Assembly (NCBI GenBank): GCA_035649235.1
Contig: DASRJX010000026.1
Span: 1 to 50,235, forward strand
DNA: 50,235 nucleotides
Direction of reading: 5' to 3'
Source of the DNA: DASRJX01 sp035649235
Lineage (GTDB): Bacteria > Acidobacteriota > Polarisedimenticolia > Gp22-AA2
In this document: in pieces, positions 41,928 to 50,235 of the stretch
Position numbering within the stretch: position 1 is the stretch's first letter
Layout of the letters: each line of letters opens with the position of its first letter
Notes under the pieces: model-generated
Told to the model about the DNA's origin: nothing
Database searches by the model: none
Seen by the model: only the letters and a program-made list of their open reading frames with translations
Program-made: the position numbers and the translations under genes

Positions 41928-43934
41928 GTGCGCGACCTGAACCGGGGCGTCATCCTCTACATCGCCGCGACCGCCGCGGCGGCGGCGGTGATCGCCTTCA
42001 CGGTCCTCCCGGCGCCCGGGTTCGCCCTCACGACGGAGCTGATGGCGCTGGCGGTCATCGGCGCCCTCGTCGCCCCCCACGTCGTCCATCTGGGCCTGCG
42101 GGTGGAGATGTCGATCTCCCACCCCTTCATCCTCGCGTCGATGATCCTGTACGGGGAGCGCGAGGCGCTCCTGGTGTCGATGACCTGCATCGGGAGCCTG
42201 TGCCTGTTCCGCACCCCGCGCATGACCCCCTACCGGGCCCTGTTCAACATCTCCTCGTTCGTCGTCACAACCTGGCTGACGGCCGAGACCTACCAGGCGT
42301 TCGGCGGCCGGCCGGGGAGCGTCGAGGGCGGATCCTCCATCGTGGCGCTCATGCTGGCGACGCTGGTCTTCTACCTCGCGAACACCTACAGCATCTCCGG
42401 CGTCGTGACCCTCGCGAACCGCCTCAACATCTTCGACGTCTGGCAGGAGAACTTCCTGTGGTCGGCGCCCTCGTTCCTGGCGGGCGGCTCGCTCGCGCTG
42501 GGGATGGCCTACTTCCTGAAGCGGTTCGGCATCGGCTCGTTCCTCCTGTCGCTGCCTTTCTGCCTCCTGATCTACTACTCGTACAAGCTCTACCTCGAGA
42601 AGCTGGACGAGCGGCGCCAGCACCTCCAGGACATCGAGCAGATGAACTCCGATCTCGAGCGCAAGGTGCGCGAACGGACACAGGAGATCGAGATCGTCAA
42701 CCAGAAACTGCTGGACTCGAACACCGCCCTGCAGCGCGCCAACCGGCTCAAGAGCGAGTTCCTCGCCAACATGTCGCACGAGCTGCGGACGCCGCTCAAC
42801 GCCATCATCGGGTTCTCGGAGCTGCTCCTCGATCCGGCCTTCGGGCGCCTCGAGGAGGACCAGCGCGGTTATGCCGCCGACATCCATTCGAGCGGCCGGC
42901 ACCTGCTGGGGCTGATCAACGACATCCTCGACCTGTCGAAGATCGAGGCGGGCCGCATGCGTCTGATCCCCGAGACCTTCGAGGTGGGCCCCGTCGTGGA
43001 CGAGGCGATGGCGCTGTTGCGTCTCGAGGCGGCGCGCAAGCAGATCGATCTCGTAGCGAGCGTCGCGGACCCGCGGGCCACGATGCACGCCGACCGCAGC
43101 AAGGTGAAGCAGGTCCTCTCCAACCTGCTCAGCAACTCGGTGAAATTCACGCCGTCGGGGGGACGCGTCCGCCTCTCGACCACGGGCGCGGGCGATCGAC
43201 TGGTGATCGACGTCGTGGACAACGGTATCGGTATCCGGGAGGAGGATCAGGAGTGGATCTTCGAGCCCTTCACGCAAGTCGACGGCTCCCTCTCCCGCCA
43301 CTACCAGGGGACGGGACTGGGGCTGACGCTGGTGCGGCGGTTCGTGGAGATGCACGGCGGACAGGTGCGGCTGGAGAGCCGACCCGGGGCGGGAAGCCGG
43401 TTCATCGTCGAACTGCCGGGGCTGCGCCCGCGCGACCGGGAGGACCCGGCCCCGGAGCGGCCCCCGGCGTCTCCGACGGACCCGGGAGTGAGTCCGGGCG
43501 TCCCAGGGACGGTCGCGGCCATGGGAAGCGCGCCGGGAGCGGAGGGCGATCTCGTCTTCGTGATCGAGGACAACCCGGCCAACCTGAAGCTGGTCCGGGA
43601 GCTGCTCGAGTCGCGCGGCTATCGTGTGGCGCATTCGCCCAGCGGCGAGGAGGGACTCCTCGCCTTGAAGTTCCTGCGGCCGCGTCTCATATTGATCGAC
43701 ATCCAGCTCCCCGGCATGGACGGGCTGGAGGTCGCCCGACGTCTGCGGGACGACGCCGAGACGCGTGGCATTCCGGCGATCGCCCTCACGGCGCACGCCA
43801 TGAAGGGGGACGAGGAGAGGGCGCGGGAGGCAGGATGCGTTGGGTACGTCACCAAGCCGATCGACACCGCCGTGTTCCTCGACACCGTCGAGGGATGCCT
43901 GGCGCGCGCGGCCCGATCGCGGCATCACGCATGA
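41928..43934 (+). CDS. Membrane hybrid histidine kinase
   Basis: A 668-residue sensor. About six to seven transmembrane helices (5-225) form an input domain with almost no outside loops, so it may sense a membrane or internal signal. A coiled coil (about 225-270) leads to the HisKA domain with MSHELRTPLNAIIGFSELL (H284) and the HATPase domain with NLLSNSVKFT, VDNGIGI, FEPF and GTGLGLTLVRR. A Pro-rich linker joins a C-terminal receiver domain (about 543-662) with phospho-acceptor D591 (ILIDIQLPGMDG) and KP lysine. GTG at 41928 lies 13 bases after the regulator gene. The attached receiver suggests a phosphorelay. Confidence 0.92.
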   Translation: MRDLNRGVILYIAATAAAAAVIAFTVLPAPGFALTTELMALAVIGALVAPHVVHLGLRVEMSISHPFILASMILYGEREALLVSMTCIGSLCLFRTPRMTPYRALFNISSFVVTTWLTAETYQAFGGRPGSVEGGSSIVALMLATLVFYLANTYSISGVVTLANRLNIFDVWQENFLWSAPSFLAGGSLALGMAYFLKRFGIGSFLLSLPFCLLIYYSYKLYLEKLDERRQHLQDIEQMNSDLERKVRERTQEIEIVNQKLLDSNTALQRANRLKSEFLANMSHELRTPLNAIIGFSELLLDPAFGRLEEDQRGYAADIHSSGRHLLGLINDILDLSKIEAGRMRLIPETFEVGPVVDEAMALLRLEAARKQIDLVASVADPRATMHADRSKVKQVLSNLLSNSVKFTPSGGRVRLSTTGAGDRLVIDVVDNGIGIREEDQEWIFEPFTQVDGSLSRHYQGTGLGLTLVRRFVEMHGGQVRLESRPGAGSRFIVELPGLRPRDREDPAPERPPASPTDPGVSPGVPGTVAAMGSAPGAEGDLVFVIEDNPANLKLVRELLESRGYRVAHSPSGEEGLLALKFLRPRLILIDIQLPGMDGLEVARRLRDDAETRGIPAIALTAHAMKGDEERAREAGCVGYVTKPIDTAVFLDTVEGCLARAARSRHHA

Positions 43935-43944
43935 GGGGGAACCG

Positions 43945-45108
43945 ATGAGCGCTCCCCGGGTGTCCTCGACAATCCTCGTGGCCGACGACGATCAGCCCAA
44001 CGTGCGCCTCGTCGAGTCGATCCTGAAATCGAACGGCTACGCAGTCCTCCGCGCCTACGACGGCGACGAGGCACTGCGCATGATCGGTGAGGAGCGCCCC
44101 GATCTCCTGCTCCTCGACGTCATGATGCCCAACCTGTCGGGGTTCGAGGTCTGCCGCCGCCTGCGCGAGCGCCACGAAACCCGTCTCCTTCCGGTCATCA
44201 TGATCACGGCGCTCAACGCCCTGGAGGACAAGGTGCAGGGCCTCGACCTCGGGGCGGACGACTTCCTGAGCAAGCCGATCAACCGGACGGAGCTGCTCGC
44301 CAAGGTCCGATCGATCCTGCGCGTCAGGGCGCTGCAGGAGGAGGTCGAGCGCCAGAAGAAGGAGCTCGAGGCCGCCAACAGCGAGCTCCTCGTCATCCAG
44401 AGGTTCAAGGAATCGATGACCCAGATGGTCGTGCACGACCTGAAGAACCCTCTCGCGGCCATCATGGGGAACATCCAGCTCATGCAGCTGCAGCGCGCGC
44501 AGATGACGCCCACGCGGCTCGGCGAGCTGCTGCAGCGCACCCAGGACAGCGCCCGTCAGATGGCGCGGATGATCCAGAACATCCTGGAGGTGGCCAAGCT
44601 GGAGGAGAATAAGATGCCGCTCCGGCGCCAGGCGGTCGACCTCGCGCGCATCGTGGCGGAGCAGTCGGCGGAGCTGCTGAGCCTGAGTGCCAGGGACGGC
44701 ATCCGGCTCGAAAGCTCCGTGCCGGAGAACCTGCCGACGGTCGACGCGGATCCGGAGCTTCTGGGTCGCATCCTCGCCAACCTGCTGAGCAATGCTTTCA
44801 AGCACACGCCGAGCGGCGGCCGCATCGTGATCGGCGCGCAGGACGAAGGCGGTGACATCGTCATGACGGTCAGCGACGACGGGGAAGGCATCCCGGAGGA
44901 CCTGCAGCCTCACATTTTCGAGAAGTTCGTGGCGGGCGAATCGGACGATCGCCGCCGGCGGACTTACGATTCCGGGCTCGGATTGACCTTCTGCCGCCTC
45001 GCGGTCCAGGCGCACGGCGGCCGGATCTGGGTCAAGAGCCGCCCGGGCGAGGGAACGACCGTGCACATTTCCCTGCCGCGCCACGGAGCCGCCTCGGCGG
45101 CCGCCTAG
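43945..45108 (+). CDS. Receiver-histidine kinase fusion
   Basis: A 387-residue soluble protein with the order receiver (about 6-125), coiled coil, HisKA and HATPase. The receiver has VADDDQP, phospho-acceptor D58 (LLLLDVMMPNLSGFEV) and LSKP. The kinase has MVVHDLKNPLAAIMG (H164), NLLSNAFKHTPSGG, DDGEGIPED and SGLGLTFCR. There is no membrane segment. It would receive phosphate on its own receiver, perhaps from the hybrid kinase upstream, and control its kinase output; this is inference. ATG at 43945 follows GAGGGGGAA. Confidence 0.92.
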   Translation: MSAPRVSSTILVADDDQPNVRLVESILKSNGYAVLRAYDGDEALRMIGEERPDLLLLDVMMPNLSGFEVCRRLRERHETRLLPVIMITALNALEDKVQGLDLGADDFLSKPINRTELLAKVRSILRVRALQEEVERQKKELEAANSELLVIQRFKESMTQMVVHDLKNPLAAIMGNIQLMQLQRAQMTPTRLGELLQRTQDSARQMARMIQNILEVAKLEENKMPLRRQAVDLARIVAEQSAELLSLSARDGIRLESSVPENLPTVDADPELLGRILANLLSNAFKHTPSGGRIVIGAQDEGGDIVMTVSDDGEGIPEDLQPHIFEKFVAGESDDRRRRTYDSGLGLTFCRLAVQAHGGRIWVKSRPGEGTTVHISLPRHGAASAAA

Positions 45109-45118
45109 AGGAGGGCGC

Positions 45119-46648
45119 GTGCCGGCTTCGACCTCGAGCGTCGCCGCCCCGCCGGACCTCCGCGGGCACGGCACGCCTCCCGATCTGTCGGAGATCCTGA
45201 GAAACCTGTACCTCGAGGAGCGGTCGGGCACTCTCGTCATCAGCCGCAGCGGAGTCGAGAAGCGCATCTTCCTGGAGCGCGGCATGATCGCCGCGGCGAC
45301 GTCCTCGATCGAGGACGAGCGCCTGCCTGCCTTCCTGGCGCAGCGCGGCCTGCTCCGGGCCGAGGAAGCCAGGTCGCTCAAGGGCCTCGAGGACTGTCGG
45401 GCCGCCCAGGCACTCCTGAGCCGCGGCTCGGTCCAGGCGGAGGGGCTCTCCCGGGCGGTCCTGGACCTGGCGCAGCAGGTGCTGACCTCGGTGTTCCGCT
45501 GGGAGGAACTGGAGTACCACTTCGTGGAGGGAGAGGCTCCCCCCTGGCCCGTCGCGACGAACGTCATGCTGAGCCTCGAGCTGATCATCCGCGCGCTGCG
45601 CTCGATGGCCGGGTTCGATGCCGTGAAGCAGGCGCTGCTCCGCCAGGAACGTGCGGTGCGGCTGTCGGACGATCAGTACCTGCCGTTCGAACAGCTCAGC
45701 CTGACCCCCACGGAGGGCTTCATGGTGTCGCGCATCGACGGGCTGACCCGGCCGCGCGACGTCCTGGCCCAGCTCCCTCCCTCGGAGGAGGAAGTGGCGG
45801 CCCGCTTCCTGTTCGGGCTGCTCATCCTGGGGCTGGCGCAGTTCCATCCGCCCATCGGCACGGGCCTCCTGACCTGCGACTTCCTGTTGCGCGGCGACGC
45901 CGAGAAGCGCCGCCGCGAACAGAACGAGCGGGAGGAGATCCACGCCTTCTACCAGACCTGCTGCGCCGGGGATGCCGCCGCCACGCTGGGCGTCCGCGAC
46001 GGATCGGGCCCCGACGAGATCAAACGCGCGTACGAGCAGAAGAAGGAGCGCTACGACGCGGGGCGCTACCTGCGGCGGGTCCAGGTCGATCTGAGAGAGG
46101 AGCTGCAGATCATCGAGGCACGCCTGCTCGAGGGCTTTCTCGCGCTCCGGGCACGAGCCCTGGAGGCCCGCCAGGCCCAGGCGCCGGGGGAGCGGGCCTC
46201 CGCCACGGAGTATGACGTGACCGGCAAGCGCAAGGAGCTCAGCAAAACGGAGAATCAGTCGGTCGAGGAAGTGCGCCGGCAGATGGCGGAGCGCTATTTC
46301 GCCAAGGCGCGCGACCACTGGAAGTTGGGCGACATCTACAACTGCATCCGCTACTGCGAGTTCGCCCAGACCCATCACGACGACGAGGCCGCCATCCACA
46401 GCCTGCTCGGCCAGGCCCTGGCGCTCAATCCGGACCACCGCTGGCAGCGTCGTGCCGAGGCCGCCCTGATCCGGGCGACCGAGCTCGAGCCTTTCAACGC
46501 CAACCACTTCGTGTTCCTCGGCGAGCTCTACAAAAAGAACGGTCTCTTCGGCAAGGCCCGCAAGCAGTTCGAGAAGGCGATCGCCATCCTGCCCTCGCAC
46601 GCCCAGGCCTGCCAGGCGCTCAAGGACCTCCCGTCCGGAAAGAGCTGA
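45119..46648 (+). CDS. DUF4388, DnaJ-like and TPR domain protein
   Basis: A 509-residue soluble protein. Residues about 22-130 are a DUF4388 (PATAN-like) domain: LSEILRNLYLEERSGTLVIS and VEKRIFLERGMIAAATS. A second region (about 200-255) resembles a helical control domain. Residues about 285-330 (AAATLGVRDGSGPDEIKRAYEQKKERY) look like the J-domain helix II/III segment, but with no HPD motif, so it is not a true Hsp70 partner. The C-terminus (about 390-505) has TPR repeats. Such proteins occur with two-component systems in myxobacteria and acidobacteria and may act as scaffold or adaptor. GTG at 45119 follows GAGGGC. It ends the signalling cluster. Confidence 0.8.
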   Translation: MPASTSSVAAPPDLRGHGTPPDLSEILRNLYLEERSGTLVISRSGVEKRIFLERGMIAAATSSIEDERLPAFLAQRGLLRAEEARSLKGLEDCRAAQALLSRGSVQAEGLSRAVLDLAQQVLTSVFRWEELEYHFVEGEAPPWPVATNVMLSLELIIRALRSMAGFDAVKQALLRQERAVRLSDDQYLPFEQLSLTPTEGFMVSRIDGLTRPRDVLAQLPPSEEEVAARFLFGLLILGLAQFHPPIGTGLLTCDFLLRGDAEKRRREQNEREEIHAFYQTCCAGDAAATLGVRDGSGPDEIKRAYEQKKERYDAGRYLRRVQVDLREELQIIEARLLEGFLALRARALEARQAQAPGERASATEYDVTGKRKELSKTENQSVEEVRRQMAERYFAKARDHWKLGDIYNCIRYCEFAQTHHDDEAAIHSLLGQALALNPDHRWQRRAEAALIRATELEPFNANHFVFLGELYKKNGLFGKARKQFEKAIAILPSHAQACQALKDLPSGKS

Positions 46649-46650
46649 AC

Positions 46651-46704
46651 CGGGCTCGTTCACAAGCCCGCCCTGTCCGTGCTGCGCCGCCCGGGAACCC
46701 GGGC
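46651..46704 (+). terminator. Two GC-rich hairpins between operons
   Basis: CGGGCT (46651-46656) pairs with AGCCCG (46665-46670). Further on, 46689-46704 is a near-perfect palindrome around CCCGGGAACCCGGG. Neither is followed by a T run. They lie between the signalling cluster and the next promoter, so they may end transcription in a factor-dependent way. Confidence 0.3.
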
Positions 46705-46716
46705 CGCGACCCACCG

Positions 46717-46744
46717 TTGACAGCGACGACGCCCGTGGTATAAT
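46717..46744 (+). promoter_or_regulatory. Strong sigma-70-type promoter for DUF177-rpmF-plsX-fabH-fabD
   Basis: TTGACA at 46717-46722, a 16-base spacer and TATAAT at 46739-46744: both boxes match the consensus perfectly. The transcript would start near 46751, about 20 bases before ATG 46772. Confidence 0.8.
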
Positions 46745-46771
46745 TCGCGCGACCCCCTGGGATCGATACCC

Positions 46772-47290
46772 ATGTATATAGAAGTAAAGGAGATAGGTCC
46801 CGAGGGGATGGTCGTGGATCGTGACCTCCCCTGCACCCTTCCACTCCCCAAGGAGGGGGAGGATCGGGTGGCGGTGTCATCGGTCCACTTGAGCGGCGAG
46901 TTGCACAAGGACGGCGAGGAGGTCGCGTTCTCGGGCGACATCGAGACGGTCGCGACGCTCCTCTGCAGTCGCTGTCTGGAGACGTACCGTCTGCCGCTCG
47001 ACCTGCATTTCGATCTGAAGTACACGGCGGAGCCAGAGGCCGCCGGGGCGGGGGAGAGCCGGGTTGACGAGCACAGCATCACCGTGGTCCACTTCGACGG
47101 GGCGCGCATCGGTCTCGACGACCTGCTCGCCGAGCAGATTCTCCTCGGCCTGCCGTTGAAGCCGCTCTGCCGCGAGGATTGCGGTGGGTTGTGCCCTCAG
47201 TGCGGGGCGAATCGCAACACGCAGGCCTGCGGATGTTCGACCGAGCGAGGCGCGGATCCGCGCCTCGCCGCACTCAAGAAGCTCCTCTAG
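46772..47290 (+). CDS. yceD: YceD/DUF177 family protein
   Basis: A 172-residue DUF177 protein. The beta-rich core has VHLSGELHKDGEEVAFSGDIETVATLLCSRCLETY, with a CxxC pair, and the C-terminus has LCREDCGGLCPQCGANRN plus a later CGC, giving a cysteine-rich end. YceD in plants and E. coli is linked to 23S rRNA accumulation and ribosome assembly. It precedes rpmF in most bacteria, as here (22-base gap). ATG at 46772. Confidence 0.93.
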   Translation: MYIEVKEIGPEGMVVDRDLPCTLPLPKEGEDRVAVSSVHLSGELHKDGEEVAFSGDIETVATLLCSRCLETYRLPLDLHFDLKYTAEPEAAGAGESRVDEHSITVVHFDGARIGLDDLLAEQILLGLPLKPLCREDCGGLCPQCGANRNTQACGCSTERGADPRLAALKKLL

Positions 47291-47312
47291 AGCTTGACAG
47301 GAACGCACGCCA

Positions 47313-47495
47313 ATGCCGAACCCGAAACGCCGTCACTCCCGCGCCCGCCGCGATAAGCGCCGCGCGCACGACAGTCTCAGCCGCCCGGCGCTGTCCCGCT
47401 GCCCGAACTGCGATGAGGCCAGACTGCCGCACCGGGTCTGCCCTCACTGCGGGTACTACAAGGGGCGGGAGGTCATCGAAGGGTCCGAGGCCTAA
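47313..47495 (+). CDS. rpmF: 50S ribosomal protein bL32
   Basis: A 60-residue bL32: MPNPKRRHSRARRDKRRAHD, then a CPNC...CPHCGYYKGREVI zinc ribbon with all four cysteines kept, so it is the zinc-binding form. ATG at 47313. plsX follows 21 bases later, the standard order. Confidence 0.97.
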   Translation: MPNPKRRHSRARRDKRRAHDSLSRPALSRCPNCDEARLPHRVCPHCGYYKGREVIEGSEA

Positions 47496-47516
47496 CCACT
47501 CCTCGACGAGCCAGGG

Positions 47517-48572
47517 ATGGAACGACCGGTAGCCATCGACGCCATGGGCGGCGACCATTCCCCGGCGCACCCCGTGGCCGGCGCCGTGAAGGCGGCCCGG
47601 GAGCTCGGCGTGCCGGTCGTCCTGGTTGGACAGCGCCCCGAGATCGAAGCCGAGCTGCAGCGCCACAAGACCGCCGGCCTTCCCATCACCATCGAGCACG
47701 CCTCGGAAACGGTCGGCATGGACGAGTCGCCGGTGAATGCCTTCCGGCGCAAGAAGGACTCGTCGATCCACGTCGCCTCCAGCCTCATGCGTGACGGCCA
47801 GGTGCAGGGCGTTGTGAGCGCCGGCAACACGGGCGCGGTGATGACCACCGTCAAGGTGCTGTGCGGCGTCCTCGAGGGGGTCGAGAGGCCGGCCCTGTGC
47901 GCCGTCGTCCCCAACCTCACCGGCCCGTCCGTCTGGCTCGACGTCGGCGCCAACGTCGACTGCCGTCCGGTGCACCTCGTCCAGTTCGCCGTCATGGGAC
48001 ACCTCTACGCACGCGAGGTCCTCGGGCTGCCGGTCCCGCGCGTCGGCCTGATGAGCGTGGGGGAGGAAGAGGGGAAGGGAAACGAGGTGACGCGCGAAGC
48101 CTTCCGGATCCTCAAGGACATGCCCCTCAACTTCATCGGTAATGTCGAGGGCCGGGACATCTTCAACGGCAAGGCCGACGTGATCGTGTGCGACGGGTTC
48201 ATCGGCAACGTCTCCCTGAAGGCGGTCGAGAGCGCCGCCGAGGCCCTCCTCCACTTCATGAAGGCCGAGGTCTCCAAGTCGCTCCTGGCCAAGATCGGAT
48301 ATCTCCTGGCGGCTCCCGCCTTCCGCTCCTTCCGGCGCAAGGTGGACTACGCGGAGTACGGTGGCGTGCCGCTGCTGGGCGTGCGGGGGACGGCGATCGT
48401 CTGCCACGGCGGATCGTCGTCCAGGGCGATCCGGAATGCCGTGCGCGTGGCGATCGAATTCAACCGGCACCGGGTCAACGATCGCATCCACGACGAGATC
48501 GCGACGCTGGCCCCGCGCGAGCCTCGCGCCCAGGCCGGCGCGGGCGCCGTGCACCCCGGGAGCCCCGCGTGA
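47517..48572 (+). CDS. plsX: Phosphate acyltransferase PlsX
   Basis: A 351-residue enzyme converting acyl-ACP to acyl-phosphate, the first step of phospholipid synthesis through PlsY. The diagnostic segments are VAIDAMGGDHSPAHPV, SSIHVASSLMRDGQVQGVVSAGNTGAVM, GANVDCRPVHLVQFAVMG, and VIVCDGFIGNVSLKAVE. The last 20 residues are an Ala/Pro tail. ATG at 47517; fabH overlaps its stop by four bases. Confidence 0.96.
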   Translation: MERPVAIDAMGGDHSPAHPVAGAVKAARELGVPVVLVGQRPEIEAELQRHKTAGLPITIEHASETVGMDESPVNAFRRKKDSSIHVASSLMRDGQVQGVVSAGNTGAVMTTVKVLCGVLEGVERPALCAVVPNLTGPSVWLDVGANVDCRPVHLVQFAVMGHLYAREVLGLPVPRVGLMSVGEEEGKGNEVTREAFRILKDMPLNFIGNVEGRDIFNGKADVIVCDGFIGNVSLKAVESAAEALLHFMKAEVSKSLLAKIGYLLAAPAFRSFRRKVDYAEYGGVPLLGVRGTAIVCHGGSSSRAIRNAVRVAIEFNRHRVNDRIHDEIATLAPREPRAQAGAGAVHPGSPA

Positions 48573-49567
48573 GCGAAGGCGCCCGCCGCGCGGTGATCCG
48601 CGGCACCGGGTCCTCGCTGCCGGAGGGCGTCATGTCCAACGCCGATCTGGCGCGCATGGTCGACACTTCGGACGAGTGGATCACCTCCCGGACCGGCATC
48701 CGCGAGCGGCGCGTCGCCTCTGCGGAAGAGCCGATGTCCAAGTTCGCCACGCTGGCGGCGCGGCAGGCGCTCGAGGCCGCGGGCGTCACGGCCGCCGATC
48801 TCGACCTGCTGATCTGCGCCAGCGTCACGCCCGACATGCCAATCCCGTCGACCGCGTGCATCATCCAGGACCAGCTGGGAGCCGCGAACGCGGCCGCCTT
48901 CGACCTGGCCGCCGGCTGCACCGGATTCCTCTACGGCCTGGCGGTCGCGGAGCGCTTCCTGGCCTCGCCTCAGTACCGGAACGTCCTGGTGATCGGCGCC
49001 GAGGTCCTGAGCAAGTACGTCGACTGGACGGACAGGACCACCTGCGTCCTGTTCGGCGACGGGGCCGGGGCGGCGGTCCTGTCCGCCGGCGAGGCGCCCT
49101 ATGGCGTCCTGGCCACGGCACTGCGCGCCGACGGCTCGCTGGCCGACTACATCCACGTCCCCGCCGGCGGCACCCGCGAGCCAGCCTCCGAGAAGACCAT
49201 CGCCGACAGGAGGCACTACATCAAGATGAAGGGGAACGAGACCTTCAAGATGGCGGTGCGATCGATGGAGGAGATGTCGCGCGACGTGCTGCAGAAAGCG
49301 GGTCTCGCGACCGGCGACATCGACCTGTTCATCCCGCATCAAGCGAACCGGCGGATCATCGATGCCGTCGGAAGCCGCCTCGGGCTGCGCGAGGACCAGG
49401 TCTTCGTCAACATCGAACGGGTCGGCAACACGGCGGCCGCCTCGATTCCGGTGGCGCTCGACGAGGCGGTGCGACAGGGGCGGCTGAAGTCGGGGGACGT
49501 CGTGCTGTTCACCGCGTTCGGCACCGGCTTGACGTGGGGCGCGTCGGCCGTCCGGTGGGGCGGGTGA
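48569..49567 (+). CDS. fabH: 3-oxoacyl-ACP synthase III (FabH)
   Basis: A 332-residue condensing enzyme that starts fatty-acid synthesis from acyl-CoA and malonyl-ACP. The catalytic triad is in place: C117 in AAGCTGFLYGL, H257 in IPHQANRRI and N287 in GNTAAASIP. The opening RGTGSSLPEGVMSN and TSDEWITSRTGIRERR are typical. GTG at 48569 overlaps the plsX stop (GTGA) and matches the family start. fabD overlaps its end. Confidence 0.96.
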   Translation: MSEGARRAVIRGTGSSLPEGVMSNADLARMVDTSDEWITSRTGIRERRVASAEEPMSKFATLAARQALEAAGVTAADLDLLICASVTPDMPIPSTACIIQDQLGAANAAAFDLAAGCTGFLYGLAVAERFLASPQYRNVLVIGAEVLSKYVDWTDRTTCVLFGDGAGAAVLSAGEAPYGVLATALRADGSLADYIHVPAGGTREPASEKTIADRRHYIKMKGNETFKMAVRSMEEMSRDVLQKAGLATGDIDLFIPHQANRRIIDAVGSRLGLREDQVFVNIERVGNTAAASIPVALDEAVRQGRLKSGDVVLFTAFGTGLTWGASAVRWGG

Positions 49568-50235
49568 AGGACCTCCCGCGCCTGGCGCTCCTCTTTCCCG
49601 GCCAGGGCTCTCAGGTGGTCGGCATGGGCCGCTCGGTCTGCGCCCGGCACCCCGAGGCGAAGGCGGTCTTCGATCGTGCCGACCGGGCGCTCGGATTCGC
49701 GCTCAGCGGCGTCTGCTTCGACGGGCCGGAGGAGGCGCTGAAGCTGACCGCCACGACCCAGCCGGCGATCCTGACGACCAGCCTGGCCCTGCTCGCGGCG
49801 CTCCGCGCCGTGGCACCCGATCTCATCCCCGCCCAGGTGGCGTGCGCCGCCGGGCACTCGCTCGGCGAGTATTCCGCCCTGGTGGCCGCCGGCGCGCTCG
49901 ACCTCGAGGACGCCGTCCGCACGGTGAGGCGCCGCGGCGAGTACATGCAGGAGGCGGTTCCGGCGGGCGAGGGAGCGATGGCCGCCGTCCTGGGAGTCCC
50001 GCTGGACACCGTGGAGGCGCTCTGCAAGGAGGCCTCCCAGGGGGAGGTCCTGGCCCCCGCGAATCACAACGCTCCGGATCAGACGGTCGTGGCGGGAACG
50101 GCGGAGGCGGTGCGCCGGCTGGCGCAGATCGCCCGGGGCCGCGGGGCCCGCAAGGTCGTGGAACTGCCCGTGAGCGCGCCTTTCCACTGTGCCCTGATGC
50201 GGCCAGCGCAGGAGCGCTTGGCCCGCGATCTGGCG
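49564..50235 (+). CDS. fabD: Malonyl-CoA:ACP transacylase (partial)
   Basis: The first 224 residues of FabD, which loads malonyl onto ACP; it runs off the right edge. LALLFPGQGSQVVGMG opens the protein, the nucleophile is S99 in GHSLGEYSAL, the conserved Arg region follows (VRRRGEYMQEA), and the catalytic His is H208 in SAPFHCALM. GTG at 49564 overlaps the fabH stop (GTGA). A fabG or acpP gene is expected next, outside the window. Confidence 0.95.
   Translation, partial: MKDLPRLALLFPGQGSQVVGMGRSVCARHPEAKAVFDRADRALGFALSGVCFDGPEEALKLTATTQPAILTTSLALLAALRAVAPDLIPAQVACAAGHSLGEYSALVAAGALDLEDAVRTVRRRGEYMQEAVPAGEGAMAAVLGVPLDTVEALCKEASQGEVLAPANHNAPDQTVVAGTAEAVRRLAQIARGRGARKVVELPVSAPFHCALMRPAQERLARDLA

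Noticed and set aside
47294..47299. TTGACA before rpmF
   Set aside because: No -10 box follows at a suitable distance, and the rpmF ATG lies only 13 bases later, so it cannot be the -35 of a promoter for that gene.
1..50235. Mobile elements, phage genes, CRISPR repeats or a toxin-antitoxin pair
   Set aside because: No transposase, integrase, capsid, direct-repeat array or toxin-like pair was seen; gene order is core-like throughout.

Overview
The window is a 50.2 kb, gene-dense, GC-rich (high third-position G/C) stretch of a bacterial chromosome. It suggests a Gram-negative-type, didermic bacterium, most likely an acidobacterium (Acidobacteriota) or a relative with similar gene order. The reasons are: the order TPR gene–lolB-like–ispE–spoVG–tRNA-Gln–prs–rplY–pth–rpsF–rpsR–rplI; a eukaryotic-type Ser/Thr kinase; a DUF4388/TPR signalling protein; EnvC-, BamB- and LolB-like envelope proteins; and the split glyQ/glyS glycyl-tRNA synthetase. 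The phylum is an inference from gene content, not from a marker-gene tree. I see no phage, insertion sequence, CRISPR array, rRNA or integration site. This is mostly core chromosome.

Layout. (1) 1–289, minus: start of a lipoprotein solute-binding protein cut by the window edge. (2) 355–5116: an envelope cassette with an AlkP-superfamily membrane phosphohydrolase, an EnvC-like LytM protein and an S41/PDZ protein that has lost its catalytic residues. (3) 5279–16910: Ser/Thr kinase, secreted TPR protein, LolB-like lipoprotein, ispE, spoVG, tRNA-Gln, prs, rplY, pth, rpsF-rpsR-rplI, three small membrane genes (one a VanZ–glutaredoxin fusion) and an isopropylmalate/isocitrate dehydrogenase-family gene. 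(4) 16929–18170, minus: a BamB-like PQQ propeller protein. (5) 18284–21320: hisS and aspS. (6) 21369–37860: one nearly unbroken 12-gene run, phoH–pgpH–ybeY–era–mgtE–recO–glyQ–glyS–ppdK–rimK-like–AstE/AspA-like–mutL, behind a good sigma-70-type promoter. (7) 37979–38767: a lytic transglycosylase with its own promoter. (8) 38786–40288, minus: a secreted TPR protein. (9) 40514–46648: a signalling cluster of a sigma-54 response regulator, a hybrid membrane histidine kinase, a receiver–histidine kinase fusion and a DUF4388/DnaJ-like/TPR protein. It is preceded by a candidate sigma-54 promoter and two phased enhancer-like palindromes. (10) 46772–end: DUF177–rpmF–plsX–fabH–fabD, the fatty-acid/phospholipid initiation operon, behind a TTGACA/TATAAT promoter; fabD is cut by the window end.

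The themes are envelope building (peptidoglycan hydrolase control, lipoprotein and outer-membrane assembly, phospholipid start), translation (ribosomal proteins, three aminoacyl-tRNA synthetases, tRNA-Gln, ribosome maturation) and signalling. The most interesting points are the catalytically dead S41 protein beside EnvC, the VanZ–glutaredoxin fusion, the sigma-54 control region with helically phased palindromes, several genes whose -10 box lies only 7–10 bases from the start codon, and non-AUG starts such as the probable CTG of recO. No gap between genes exceeds 300 bases. The largest is 40289–40513, whose regulatory content is described below.
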